This document shows, piece by piece, positions 16,309-23,128 of a stretch of DNA of 36,885 bases. This stretch comes from Candidatus Latescibacterota bacterium. Lineage in GTDB: Bacteria > Latescibacterota > UBA2968 > UBA8231. The notes beneath the pieces were generated by a model. The model was not told where the DNA came from. It did not search any database and was given only the letters and a program-made list of their open reading frames with translations. Each line of letters begins with the position of its first letter. The stretch's first letter is position 1. The stretch lies in the NCBI GenBank assembly GCA_022825185.1, contig JAJDYK010000012.1, positions 1 through 36,885 of the forward strand, in the 5' to 3' direction. Both the position numbers and the translations under genes were made by a program.

Positions 16309-17247
16309 TCACTGTTGACTATTCAGCGAATCCCGCAGGAGATCAACAACTCGTCTGAAGGCCCAGACTTCACCTCGTGAGAGCGCAACTCCTGAATGCA
16401 GTGCCAAGGAAAGAAGACCATATAGTTGTTTGACCCACTGGTTCAAAGCGGGCGTCACATGGCCAGCGGCACGATGGAGTTTCAATGCCGCGTACCAAGC
16501 ATCCGCACTCAGCGGCTCTTCGCCTTCGAGTGATGCGGTCAAGTCTTTGCGGAACAGCACCGCCTCAAGGTGTGATCTCACGAGGCCAGCGGCGACGATT
16601 GGGCTGCCTATATAGTTTGAGTTCAACAAACTCGGACAAGAAGTACGCATGAAACCAAGCAGCACCTGCTCGTCCATGAAATCTGCATCATACGGCCAGC
16701 TTTCCGATCGGCACGAATAGCGTGAGCCGTCTGTTCCGACCAAGAGGTCCTCAGCCCCAAAGGCGAAATCCTCGACTTCGTACTGAACGCTTTTTATCGA
16801 ATTGACGAGCGCCCGCATGTTCGTGAACCGGTACACGCGGGTAAACTCGTCGGGCGCGGTGGAACTGCGTGCATTCATAACGACCGCCTTTGGCAGCGCG
16901 CGCAAGTGGCGTATCAGCGTCTGCTGGAGAGCGTCGCTCATGTGGAAGATGACCGCAGTGCGACAGCCGTCCAGGTGGTCGGGGGGCTGCGACGGCACTT
17001 TGAAGCTGTAAGCCTTGTTTCCGAAATAGCAGTTGAACAGGCGCTCGTCGGATGCCAAGAACTCGTTACGCAGTCCATCCGCCCACTTGTTGAAGCCCTT
17101 GTCACGAAGGGCATTCTCAATACGGCACCGTAGATCACGGTTGAGTTCATTAAGCTTGTCACATGCTGCAACTACAGCCTCCGTGTCTAACTCCTCGCTC
17201 GGTCTCACTACCTCCAATGGATCAAGATACTCCCACCCCTTCGTCAT
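16309..17247 (-). CDS. Unknown protein, third gene of the RRM/XRE operon
   Basis: A 312-residue soluble protein with a good ribosome site (GAGGAG six bases before ATG). I do not recognise the family. There is no signal peptide or membrane segment. The N-terminal third is acidic and helical (EAVVAACDKLNELNRDLRCRIENALRDKG). A central part carries SYSFKVPSQ-like beta strands and a VYRFTNMRALVNSI segment. The C-terminus (KQLYGLLSLALHSGVALSRGEVWAFRRVVDLLRDSL) has the helix-His-x-Gly-helix look of HEPN/Abi-like C-terminal modules, a weak resemblance only. It starts 16 bases after the XRE/glycine-zipper gene, so it belongs to that operon. Confidence 0.7.
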   Translation of the reverse strand: MTKGWEYLDPLEVVRPSEELDTEAVVAACDKLNELNRDLRCRIENALRDKGFNKWADGLRNEFLASDERLFNCYFGNKAYSFKVPSQPPDHLDGCRTAVIFHMSDALQQTLIRHLRALPKAVVMNARSSTAPDEFTRVYRFTNMRALVNSIKSVQYEVEDFAFGAEDLLVGTDGSRYSCRSESWPYDADFMDEQVLLGFMRTSCPSLLNSNYIGSPIVAAGLVRSHLEAVLFRKDLTASLEGEEPLSADAWYAALKLHRAAGHVTPALNQWVKQLYGLLSLALHSGVALSRGEVWAFRRVVDLLRDSLNSQQ

Positions 17248-17263
17248 TCTCGACTCCTCTACT

Positions 17264-17845
17264 TCAGCTTTTATCCGTGTGCGTTTTTTTCTTTAGCAAC
17301 GGTTGTTGATTCTTGCGTTTCAAATCTAGGAACGCACCAAGAACCGTGCCTACTGCCGTTCCAACCCCAGGTAAAATGATGCTGCCAATTGCCGCACCGG
17401 CTAGGGTACTAGCTGCAACGCCCCCCGTAGCTGACGCTGCGGTGGTACCCATTTTGATTGCCTTGTTCCTGTTGCGCGAGATACCCGAGCGCAGAAGACG
17501 TCGCATCGTCTCGACATCCTCCTCTGAAAGCTCATCCGACACTACAGGCAGACCTTTAGCGTTTCGCAGGTTGGAGAGTGCTTCAAGGTCTTCACTCCCA
17601 AGAATCAAAAACATCGGGGAAACGCTAAGTGCATCAGCCAAGCTCACCAACGTGGAAAGCCTAGGATCGCCTTCACTTCCTTCGATCTGAATCACCGTCG
17701 CCCGGGAGACCGAAGCCCTAGTAGCCAAGGTGTCCTGGGACATTTCCAACGCAGTTCGGGCGGCCACCAGATTTCGGGCGAGGTTCATCCGCACCTGATC
17801 CACGTCAAGAATATTGCTGGGTAGTGTGCTTCGTCGCTCACTCAT
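17264..17845 (-). CDS. XRE-family HTH regulator with C-terminal glycine-zipper hydrophobic hairpin
   Basis: The protein has 193 residues when started at the ATG six bases after GGAG; ATGs at 17851 and 17857 are in frame alternatives. An XRE/Cro HTH lies at about residues 22-80 (NLVAARTALEMSQDTLATRASVSRATVIQIEGSEGDPRLSTLVSLADAL). Residues about 133-174 form a glycine/alanine-rich hydrophobic stretch (GGVAASTLAGAAIGSIILPG followed by VGTAVGTVLGAFLDL), a glycine-zipper membrane motif, then a basic tail. A DNA-binding regulator with a membrane-inserting tail is unusual. The gene overlaps the RRM gene by 8 bases, so co-expression is certain in practice. It may repress the operon and sense the membrane or the partner protein. 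Confidence 0.85.
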   Translation of the reverse strand: MSERRSTLPSNILDVDQVRMNLARNLVAARTALEMSQDTLATRASVSRATVIQIEGSEGDPRLSTLVSLADALSVSPMFLILGSEDLEALSNLRNAKGLPVVSDELSEEDVETMRRLLRSGISRNRNKAIKMGTTAASATGGVAASTLAGAAIGSIILPGVGTAVGTVLGAFLDLKRKNQQPLLKKKTHTDKS

Positions 17846-19535
17846 GATCATCTCCATTGGGAAGCATGTGGATCTTCGGGACACCTGCCTCGTCCTTCCA
17901 GAACACGTAGCTGCCCTCGGTCAAACTCTCGCTAGACCGAATCGGGAATCTAGCGTCGCGAAGTTTGAAAGAAGCAAGTTTAGCGGTCTCCTTTCTTACA
18001 CCACGAGCGGAGATATTCCGTTTCCACCAACTCATTTCCGCCGCACATGCTTGTGCATGGGACTCAAGACTTTCGACGGATGGGAGGTTCCTGAGAAGAT
18101 CGAGGTAGTTGTCGTTTTTTTCAGTTACCTTATCTAGGCGTCTCTGTAGGTCAGCCGGGTTGTGCTCCATCGCGTGGAGCATCCGTGCCTCCTCAACTCG
18201 CAAGTCTGCCGCCGCCAGCCCAAAAAGCATCTCCATGTCATGCACCGCCCGACCACCTTCTTCTTGCAGGAGACTAGTTGCCCGAACGGCACCGGTTTTG
18301 CCACCGAGATGGTGAATCTCGGACGCCTTATTGCGAAAGAGATCCACGAGTCCACGATTGCGCTCAAGGATCGAACCGATGGTCTTTTCGACCAACGCGA
18401 GCCGGATCTTCATGTCCTGAGTGAACGTACCAGTGTTTGCGTGCTCCGCCAAGATATCATCCAGAGTGTGTACGGCGTTGAGAACCTCGCCGAGAACACC
18501 GGCTTCGCTTCGTACCTCGATAGTCTCGAGCTTCCGTTGTATGACATCGAGCCGACGATTGATCTTGCGGAGTTGCGACGTGCCGGCGATTCCGTGAAGG
18601 ACCTGCCAAGCGAGCACAGGCGCGAGAACCGGAGCCATGGACGCTTTAGCGAAGCGGAGAGATCCAGCGATCTTTCCGGTAGAGGACGAGACCACGGTTC
18701 CCAACGTCCCCTCGGCTGTCTGCATGAGCGCGTGAGTACCCAGCTTGAGTCCTTCAACAAGGTGAGGAGTACCGATTACTTGGAACATTTGCCCGGCTTG
18801 GAGACCCGACGCTATCAAGCCAGAGGTTCCCGCCAACTGGTCGGCAATCGCGGTCCCTAGGTTTCCTCCGTGCCAAGCGGTTGCATCCGTCCGTTGAAGC
18901 TCTTTGAAGCGCTGTTGGATGCCCCTACTCTGCTCCCGACTGTAGCAAACAAGTGCCGCAGAGCCGTCACCGTTGGGTGCTGTCATTTCCACCCAAGTCG
19001 ATGGCTGAACAATCTCAGCTTCGGCTCCTCGGACTGAGGCGGGCGCTGAGTCCCTCACCGACTGTGTCGCAGGAACTGAGCGTCCTGATCTATCCGTCTT
19101 CAGCTTCACCCAAAGCCGCCGAAACAGCGCCTTAGCCTTGGCAAAAACTGAGTGCCCCAGTCTATCCGTCTTCGGCTTCACCTGAACCCGCCTGTTGGGG
19201 CGTTGCGGTTGGTTTCGAGGTGCCTTCCGTTTCCGTTCTATGCGGAGCCGACGGCCCATACACTCAGCGCCCTGAAGCGCTTCAAGACTCACCGGTTGCA
19301 CGAATGTGACGAATGCGAACCTTCGCGACCGGCCCGTGGCTCTGTCTAAAACGATTCGGAGGCACTCAATCTCCCCGTATCCGCTGAGAGCATCACGCAG
19401 GTCCGATTCCCTAGCGTCCCAATGCACGTTACCAACGAAGACCTCGCGACCGGTGCCGCCAACCGGGTTCTGCATGACGCGACCAGCAGCAGAGTCTACG
19501 GAGTTCGTGTGGTTTCTATTCCTTCTATATTCCAT
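17838..19535 (-). CDS. RRM-domain protein with long helical, possibly membrane-active C-terminal part
   Basis: The protein has 565 residues from an ATG preceded by AGGAG; a TTG one codon upstream is less likely. A eukaryote-like RNA-recognition motif lies at about residues 31-103, with RNP2 VFVGNV (32-37) and RNP1 RRFAFVTF (71-78), aromatic RNA-stacking positions intact. A basic linker follows, carrying a duplicated VK.KTDR.G.SV segment (about 115-155). Residues about 235-325 are hydrophobic and Gly/Ala-rich (GLIASGLQAGQMFQVIGTPH, AKASMAPVLAPVLAWQVLHG). These run into a coiled coil (LRKINRRLDVIQRKLETIEV) and further helices. This layout recalls helical pore-forming or membrane-associated proteins, by inference only. 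It is the first gene of a three-gene operon. I know no named family combining these parts. Confidence 0.85.
   Translation of the reverse strand: MEYRRNRNHTNSVDSAAGRVMQNPVGGTGREVFVGNVHWDARESDLRDALSGYGEIECLRIVLDRATGRSRRFAFVTFVQPVSLEALQGAECMGRRLRIERKRKAPRNQPQRPNRRVQVKPKTDRLGHSVFAKAKALFRRLWVKLKTDRSGRSVPATQSVRDSAPASVRGAEAEIVQPSTWVEMTAPNGDGSAALVCYSREQSRGIQQRFKELQRTDATAWHGGNLGTAIADQLAGTSGLIASGLQAGQMFQVIGTPHLVEGLKLGTHALMQTAEGTLGTVVSSSTGKIAGSLRFAKASMAPVLAPVLAWQVLHGIAGTSQLRKINRRLDVIQRKLETIEVRSEAGVLGEVLNAVHTLDDILAEHANTGTFTQDMKIRLALVEKTIGSILERNRGLVDLFRNKASEIHHLGGKTGAVRATSLLQEEGGRAVHDMEMLFGLAAADLRVEEARMLHAMEHNPADLQRRLDKVTEKNDNYLDLLRNLPSVESLESHAQACAAEMSWWKRNISARGVRKETAKLASFKLRDARFPIRSSESLTEGSYVFWKDEAGVPKIHMLPNGDDHE
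19074..19192 (-). repeat. 47-bp direct repeat inside the RRM gene linker
   Basis: Copies at 19074-19120 and 19146-19192 share most bases, including the block CTATCCGTCTTC, and encode VKPKTDRLGHSVFA and VKLKTDRSGRSVPA. It is an in-frame tandem duplication that lengthens the basic linker after the RRM. Confidence 0.75.
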
Positions 19536-19595
19536 CAAAAAAACTCCTGTGGTGTGGTGTTATTGCTCAGGATACCTCCTCCATCAACGCTTTTT

Positions 19596-19624
19596 AAAAT
19601 ATACATCTGAGCGATGTATGTCAA
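19596..19624 (-). promoter_or_regulatory. Promoter of the RRM operon with an operator in its spacer
   Basis: On the minus strand a perfect -35 TTGACA (19619-19624) is followed after 17 bases by TATTTT (19596-19601); TATATT at 15 bases is an alternative. The spacer contains the inverted repeat ATACATC-N5-GATGTAT (19601-19619), ideally placed for a repressor, most simply the operon's own XRE protein. Confidence 0.6.
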
Positions 19625-19737
19625 ATATAACTGACATAAGCTAATTTAGAAGAGAATGTTCACACATAGTTATCGTAGCCAAATTGCTGGTCCGTTCACC
19701 GATGGACCTCCCGCGAGCATACCGCGTCTCTGGAAGG

Positions 19738-19755
19738 AAGATGTGCCGGCATCTT
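19738..19755 (-). terminator. Hairpin behind the toxin remnant
   Basis: AAGATG and CATCTT form a 6-bp stem around a 6-base GC loop, two bases past the remnant's stop on the minus strand. The following CCTTCC is a poor T-tract, so this is a weak terminator at best. Confidence 0.3.
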
Positions 19756-19757
19756 TC

Positions 19758-19963
19758 TCACGGCTCTGACCCCTTATACTCAGCCCAATAAGTTTGGGCT
19801 CGTCTTATATCGTACTGTTGGGTGGATTTATTACCTGCCGTAAGCAGAATAAGCCGATCTGCCAACTCCGCAAAATGCACCCGGTACCCCGGGCCAAAAT
19901 CCAACCGAAGCTCGGGGACGCCTCGTCCTACCGGCCCCAGCAGTTCAGTCGGAGACCTACCTA
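19758..19963 (-). pseudogene. 3' remnant of a RelE/HigB-like toxin gene
   Basis: About 67 codons directly after the antitoxin stop encode VPELRLDFGPGYRVHFAELA and then DRLILLTAGNKSTQQYDIRRAQTYW. This aligns with the C-terminal half of the intact toxin at 15797-16141 (LHELRIDHGPGYRVYFG...). The N-terminal ~50 residues are missing and no ATG, GTG or TTG lies in frame after the antitoxin stop. The frame stays open back into the antitoxin gene, but that part is an unrelated shadow. It is therefore a truncated toxin, joined behind an antitoxin in the reverse of the usual toxin-first order. RelE-fold activity needs the missing helices, so it is presumably inactive. Confidence 0.8.
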
Positions 19964-20281
19964 TTATCGAACGGCGTTCACCTCGAGCTGAACGCCCTCG
20001 TGCTCCTGAATGCGGCTGATAACCTCGAATAGGTTGCGGGCGTGGGGATTGCCGGACGGTCCGAACATGCGCATCAGACTCTTGGGCGGCTTGTTTGTGA
20101 GGGAGCCAAGCTCCTCGAACCCGATGGTGGCGTTGATGTAGTCGCGCAGTACGATCTTGCCAGCATCGACGTCCCCGGCAAGCAGGCATTCGACGCCTTC
20201 CTTCAGCAATCCCTCTCGAAATGCCGGGTCGCGCACAGCGCGGGCCAGCACAGTCTCCTTGAAGTCACGGGTGAGCGGCAT
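19964..20281 (-). CDS. Antitoxin-like HTH protein, orphaned from an intact toxin
   Basis: The 105-residue protein begins MPLTRDFKETVLARAVRDPAFREGLLKEGVECLLAGDVDAGKIVLRDYINATIGFEELG and goes on to KSLMRMFGPSGNPHARNLFEVISRI. This is a common HigA-like antidote family related to, but clearly different from, the one at 15495. The HTH is about residues 50-100. A strong AGGAGGT site precedes the ATG. Because only a toxin fragment remains behind it, it may now be a solitary regulator, or an anti-addiction module neutralising incoming toxins. Confidence 0.88.
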   Translation of the reverse strand: MPLTRDFKETVLARAVRDPAFREGLLKEGVECLLAGDVDAGKIVLRDYINATIGFEELGSLTNKPPKSLMRMFGPSGNPHARNLFEVISRIQEHEGVQLEVNAVR

Positions 20282-20321
20282 GTTTCATACCTCCTGTTGC
20301 TTGCGACCTCGATCATGTAGA

Positions 20322-20345
20322 TATAGTAACGCTGTTGTTACCATA
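20322..20345 (-). promoter_or_regulatory. Imperfect palindrome upstream of the orphan antitoxin
   Basis: GTAAC-N6-GTTAC (20326-20341) extends outward to arms matching at 8 of 9 positions (TATaGTAAC / GTTACcATA). It lies about 40 bases before the antitoxin ATG, a likely autoregulatory operator. The rest of 20346-20472 shows no gene. Confidence 0.45.
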
Positions 20346-20472
20346 TCGCAAGAATTCGTATAGACAGTAAAACAGGCAACGTCGGGTCAGAGGGCGTTCG
20401 GCGAGTCAAGATGAATGGACGCCCCCCTACCAACGCGATATATTGCCCTACCCATCAACAGGAGAACACGCC

Positions 20473-21816
20473 ATGGCTCTGACCCCTTGGATCCGCATCG
20501 GCCAGCCCTTAGAGGCGGTCATGTCCGACTACGAGCGCATCTTTGACGCCTGGGAACAAGGCGGCATTCGCGGCCTTGTCTTTGGCCGTCTGGTCTTTGC
20601 CGACGAGCAGGGCCATAGTACCATCCCCGCGTTCAAGGGCGATCCCGCGCCCTACAAAAAACGCGGCCTCAACGCCCAACTGCGCGACGTGCCCCTACAA
20701 CCTGACAAAGAAAAGCTCCTGCACGCCATGCTGGCCGACGCCAAAAATCGCGGCTGGACCGTGATGATCTTCGCGCCTGCCTCCGGCACCATCGCCGCCG
20801 AGGGCCTGCCGCTGGAGGAAGACCCCTACGGCACCCAGCTACACGCTGCGTCTTGGGAGGACATCTTCGCGGCTTTCCCAGAAGCCGACGGCGGCATTGT
20901 CGATGGCTGGACCGAGTCGCCCTACGAGCTGACGTATCACCACGGCAACGCGGTTTTCCGCCCACTCAACGACGGCCAGCGCCGAGAAGCAACGGCTAGA
21001 GGCTACGACGCCGAGCGACTTGACCAAGGCCGCCAGCACTTGCACCAGCGCTTCCAGAGCCTCACCCCTGCCGAAGTGTCCTACTATGGCGATTACGGCG
21101 TGCTCTCGGAGATGAACCTCTTCGACATCAACGAGGACGCGCTCTACTGGCTGCGCTGGCGCCGCGAAGACGGCATCCGCCAAGGCCGCGCCTTCCGCCA
21201 AGCCATCGACGAGTTGCCGCGCCAACTGCTGTTGGGCAACGGCCCGCGCTCGGCTGTGTTTTCCGGCATGACCGCGCTCGACTTCCACGCTTGGGGCCAG
21301 ATCGTGGATTTGCTCCTAGTCAAGCACTATTTCTGGCATCGCGGCTTTGACGGGATGTACGGCACAGTTGCCCGCTGGATACAGCAGATTCAGGAGTGGA
21401 ATCCGGTGTTGAGCGAGGCGCAGTGCTGGACGGTTCTCCGCGCTTGGCTCGGCATTCGCCTGCCCGAGGTGGATTGCCTAGCCGATATGGAACTGGGATT
21501 TCCGCAGGCGTTTTTCGACGAGGTGGTGCAGGAAGAGACGCGCCGCGCCATCGCCGCAGTCGGCGACCCGCAAAAGATCCTGCCCTGGGTCGATACCGGA
21601 CGCATGCCCCACGGCGGCGACCCCATGACTTCCGGCGATCTCTACCGCATCCTCCAAGCTTCAGAAGAGGCCGGGCTACAGCGCTTCCTCTTCCACAATC
21701 ACGCCCACCTGACCGCGGCCGAATGGGCGGTTATCTCGCGGATGTGCGGCACGGCGTGGGACGAAGATCCAGACGGCTACTGGCCCCCGGCGACGCCTAA
21801 ACCCGGGACGTTTTAA
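20473..21816 (+). CDS. Hypothetical protein, possible TIM-barrel hydrolase
   Basis: The protein has 447 residues from the ATG nine bases behind AGGAG; an in-frame ATG ten codons earlier lacks this. There is no signal peptide. I do not recognise the family. The N-terminal part has alternating strand-helix units with GIRGLVFGRLVF, NRGWTVMIFAPASG and EADGGIVDGWTESPYEL. This looks like the start of a (beta/alpha)8 barrel of the kind found in glycoside-hydrolase-like proteins. The C-terminal part has GLQRFLFHNHAHLTAAEWAVIS, a HNHxH cluster that could bind metal. It stands alone on its strand between the antitoxin and the XRE/ImmA genes. Base composition resembles the catabolic genes, not the defence-like ones. 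Confidence 0.7.
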   Translation: MALTPWIRIGQPLEAVMSDYERIFDAWEQGGIRGLVFGRLVFADEQGHSTIPAFKGDPAPYKKRGLNAQLRDVPLQPDKEKLLHAMLADAKNRGWTVMIFAPASGTIAAEGLPLEEDPYGTQLHAASWEDIFAAFPEADGGIVDGWTESPYELTYHHGNAVFRPLNDGQRREATARGYDAERLDQGRQHLHQRFQSLTPAEVSYYGDYGVLSEMNLFDINEDALYWLRWRREDGIRQGRAFRQAIDELPRQLLLGNGPRSAVFSGMTALDFHAWGQIVDLLLVKHYFWHRGFDGMYGTVARWIQQIQEWNPVLSEAQCWTVLRAWLGIRLPEVDCLADMELGFPQAFFDEVVQEETRRAIAAVGDPQKILPWVDTGRMPHGGDPMTSGDLYRILQASEEAGLQRFLFHNHAHLTAAEWAVISRMCGTAWDEDPDGYWPPATPKPGTF

Positions 21817-21848
21817 GCGCCCTGTGCCCTACGACCGTCAATGTTACT

Positions 21849-22472
21849 TTAAGGAATATCGGCGATGAGACCAGTTTTGTGGAACCGCTTGTCGATGACC
21901 TGCGGCGATACCTCAAACGTCCTAGCTATCCTCTGAGCGGCCCAGTCGGCTAGCCTATCTATATATTGATGGCGTCTAAATCCGGCCTGCCTCGCCTGAT
22001 TGGAGAGGGCGTCCATCTCAGGCAGCAGGACATCAAAGGTGTGCTGCAAGTGGTGCTGGGGCACGAGCAGGCAGCCGGCGAATTCATACGCCTGATATTC
22101 CATCCAGTTTAGCTGTTGCTCTGGGAGGCTGGCGTAGAGCGTTTTCCATGCCTGTATATCTGGGGTGGCAGGCAAACTCTCGATAAACTCTTTATGCAGA
22201 ACGAAGTGTCCCAACTCGTGTGCGACGGTAAAGCGTTGCCTGACCGCGTGCTGGTCAAAGTCCAAGTGGATCTCTTTGAAGTCGCGGGTAATAAACCCAT
22301 CGCCTTCGATGTTGGCTTTCAGTCCAGGTAGGGGCAGGACACTGATCTTGAGGCAGTATTCGGCGATGTACTCTACATCAACAGGCAGGGTGTCGTCCCA
22401 GTATTGGGATAGAAACTCTTCGGCATGTTGCTGGATCTCCTCATTCGGAATCCAACGAATCCCGTTCGGCAT
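21849..22472 (-). CDS. ImmA/IrrE-family metallopeptidase
   Basis: The protein has 207 residues. The zinc-peptidase motif HELGH (85-89) lies in FTVAHELGHFVLH, and a third ligand candidate is E130 in YQAYEFAGCLLVP, both typical of ImmA/IrrE proteins. Members cleave a partner XRE repressor after a stress or conjugation signal. The gene overlaps the preceding XRE gene by 32 bases, so the two are a repressor/protease pair. Its likely substrate is therefore that repressor, with release of the shared promoter region and of the divergent AIPR gene as the expected result. The C-terminal 60 residues are helical and unassigned. Confidence 0.92.
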   Translation of the reverse strand: MPNGIRWIPNEEIQQHAEEFLSQYWDDTLPVDVEYIAEYCLKISVLPLPGLKANIEGDGFITRDFKEIHLDFDQHAVRQRFTVAHELGHFVLHKEFIESLPATPDIQAWKTLYASLPEQQLNWMEYQAYEFAGCLLVPQHHLQHTFDVLLPEMDALSNQARQAGFRRHQYIDRLADWAAQRIARTFEVSPQVIDKRFHKTGLIADIP

Positions 22473-22845
22473 GATGGGTACTCCTCATCAACTCCGCCAC
22501 CATATCTAGCTGTTCCTCTGTCAGCTTCTCGCCCCGAATCGTGCGGAAGAGAACGGGCAGTTTGGCTGCCAGCGCTTCGTCGTCGAGGATGTCTCGCGGT
22601 ACTTGGCCGGCCGAAATCGCGGCCGCGTCCATAAACGCCCTCCGCGCTTGTGAACCTTCTTCCAAGCCGAGTTGCTGGGCCAGCTTGTCTTGCGCTTGGC
22701 GCGATTTAGGGGGCGGCCGGAGACCTCGTTCCATCTTGGAATACGTCCCTGGGTCGAGGCCAAACTGCTCACAGAAGCGCCTGAGAGGTACTTGCTGCTG
22801 GTGGCGCAACGATTGTAAAAACAAAGCAAAAGGGCCTATGCTCAT
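22441..22845 (-). CDS. XRE-family repressor paired with ImmA/IrrE
   Basis: The protein has 134 residues with GGAG six bases before the ATG. The HTH covers about residues 10-62 (LRHQQQVPLRRFCEQFGLDPGTYSKMERGLRPPP). The C-terminal half (SAGQVPRDILDDEALAAKLPVLFRTIRGEKLTEEQLDMVAELMR) is probably where the protease cuts and where dimers form. It is transcribed divergently from the AIPR gene, with 283 bases between them that hold overlapping promoters, so it is the natural repressor of both directions. The last 32 bases overlap the ImmA gene. Confidence 0.92.
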   Translation of the reverse strand: MSIGPFALFLQSLRHQQQVPLRRFCEQFGLDPGTYSKMERGLRPPPKSRQAQDKLAQQLGLEEGSQARRAFMDAAAISAGQVPRDILDDEALAAKLPVLFRTIRGEKLTEEQLDMVAELMRSTHHAERDSLDSE

Positions 22846-22955
22846 ACTAAACTCCTACGTCTAAACTAATCTCTTATGTTCTATTACGAAGGATCAGGGG
22901 ACGGCCAGTGCGTCGCGCTCCTTTTTAATCGGCAGGTGCAGGTGTCTTGGGAGTT

Positions 22956-22984
22956 AATATACAACTGTTGGACAATTTTGACAA
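22956..22984 (-). promoter_or_regulatory. Promoter of the XRE/ImmA pair
   Basis: TTGTCA (22979-22984) and TATATT (22956-22961) are 17 bases apart on the minus strand. The -35 box overlaps the -35 box of the plus-strand promoter by five bases. An inverted repeat CTGTTG-N11-CAACAG (22965-22987) covers the spacer and both -35 boxes. Confidence 0.6.
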
Positions 22985-23007
22985 CAGCTTAATTAAAAGA
23001 AAATAAT
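22978..23007 (+). promoter_or_regulatory. Promoter of the AIPR nuclease gene
   Basis: A perfect TTGACA (22978-22983) is followed after 18 bases by AATAAT (23002-23007, five of six matches). A second TTGACA at 23068 has only a weak -10 (TCTTAT at 17 bases). The remainder of 22846-23128 contains no supported gene. Confidence 0.55.
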
Positions 23008-23128
23008 CTTCTCCTTGCGCCGCCGCCTGCGGGAGCTTATATGCCCCTTACGTGCGCTCTCAGCACCTTGACAGAAGATCGATAAAGGGGTCTTATTCTG
23101 CCTATACACTACGTTAAGAGGAGGATGT

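Noticed and set aside
19967..20189. Reading the antitoxin region and toxin remnant as one 143-residue protein
   Set aside because: The first 75 codons are an off-frame reading of the intact antitoxin; only the last part is toxin-like.
22848..22867. CTAAACT direct repeats, considered as possible CRISPR or iterons
   Set aside because: Only two 7-base copies; no array or spacing pattern.
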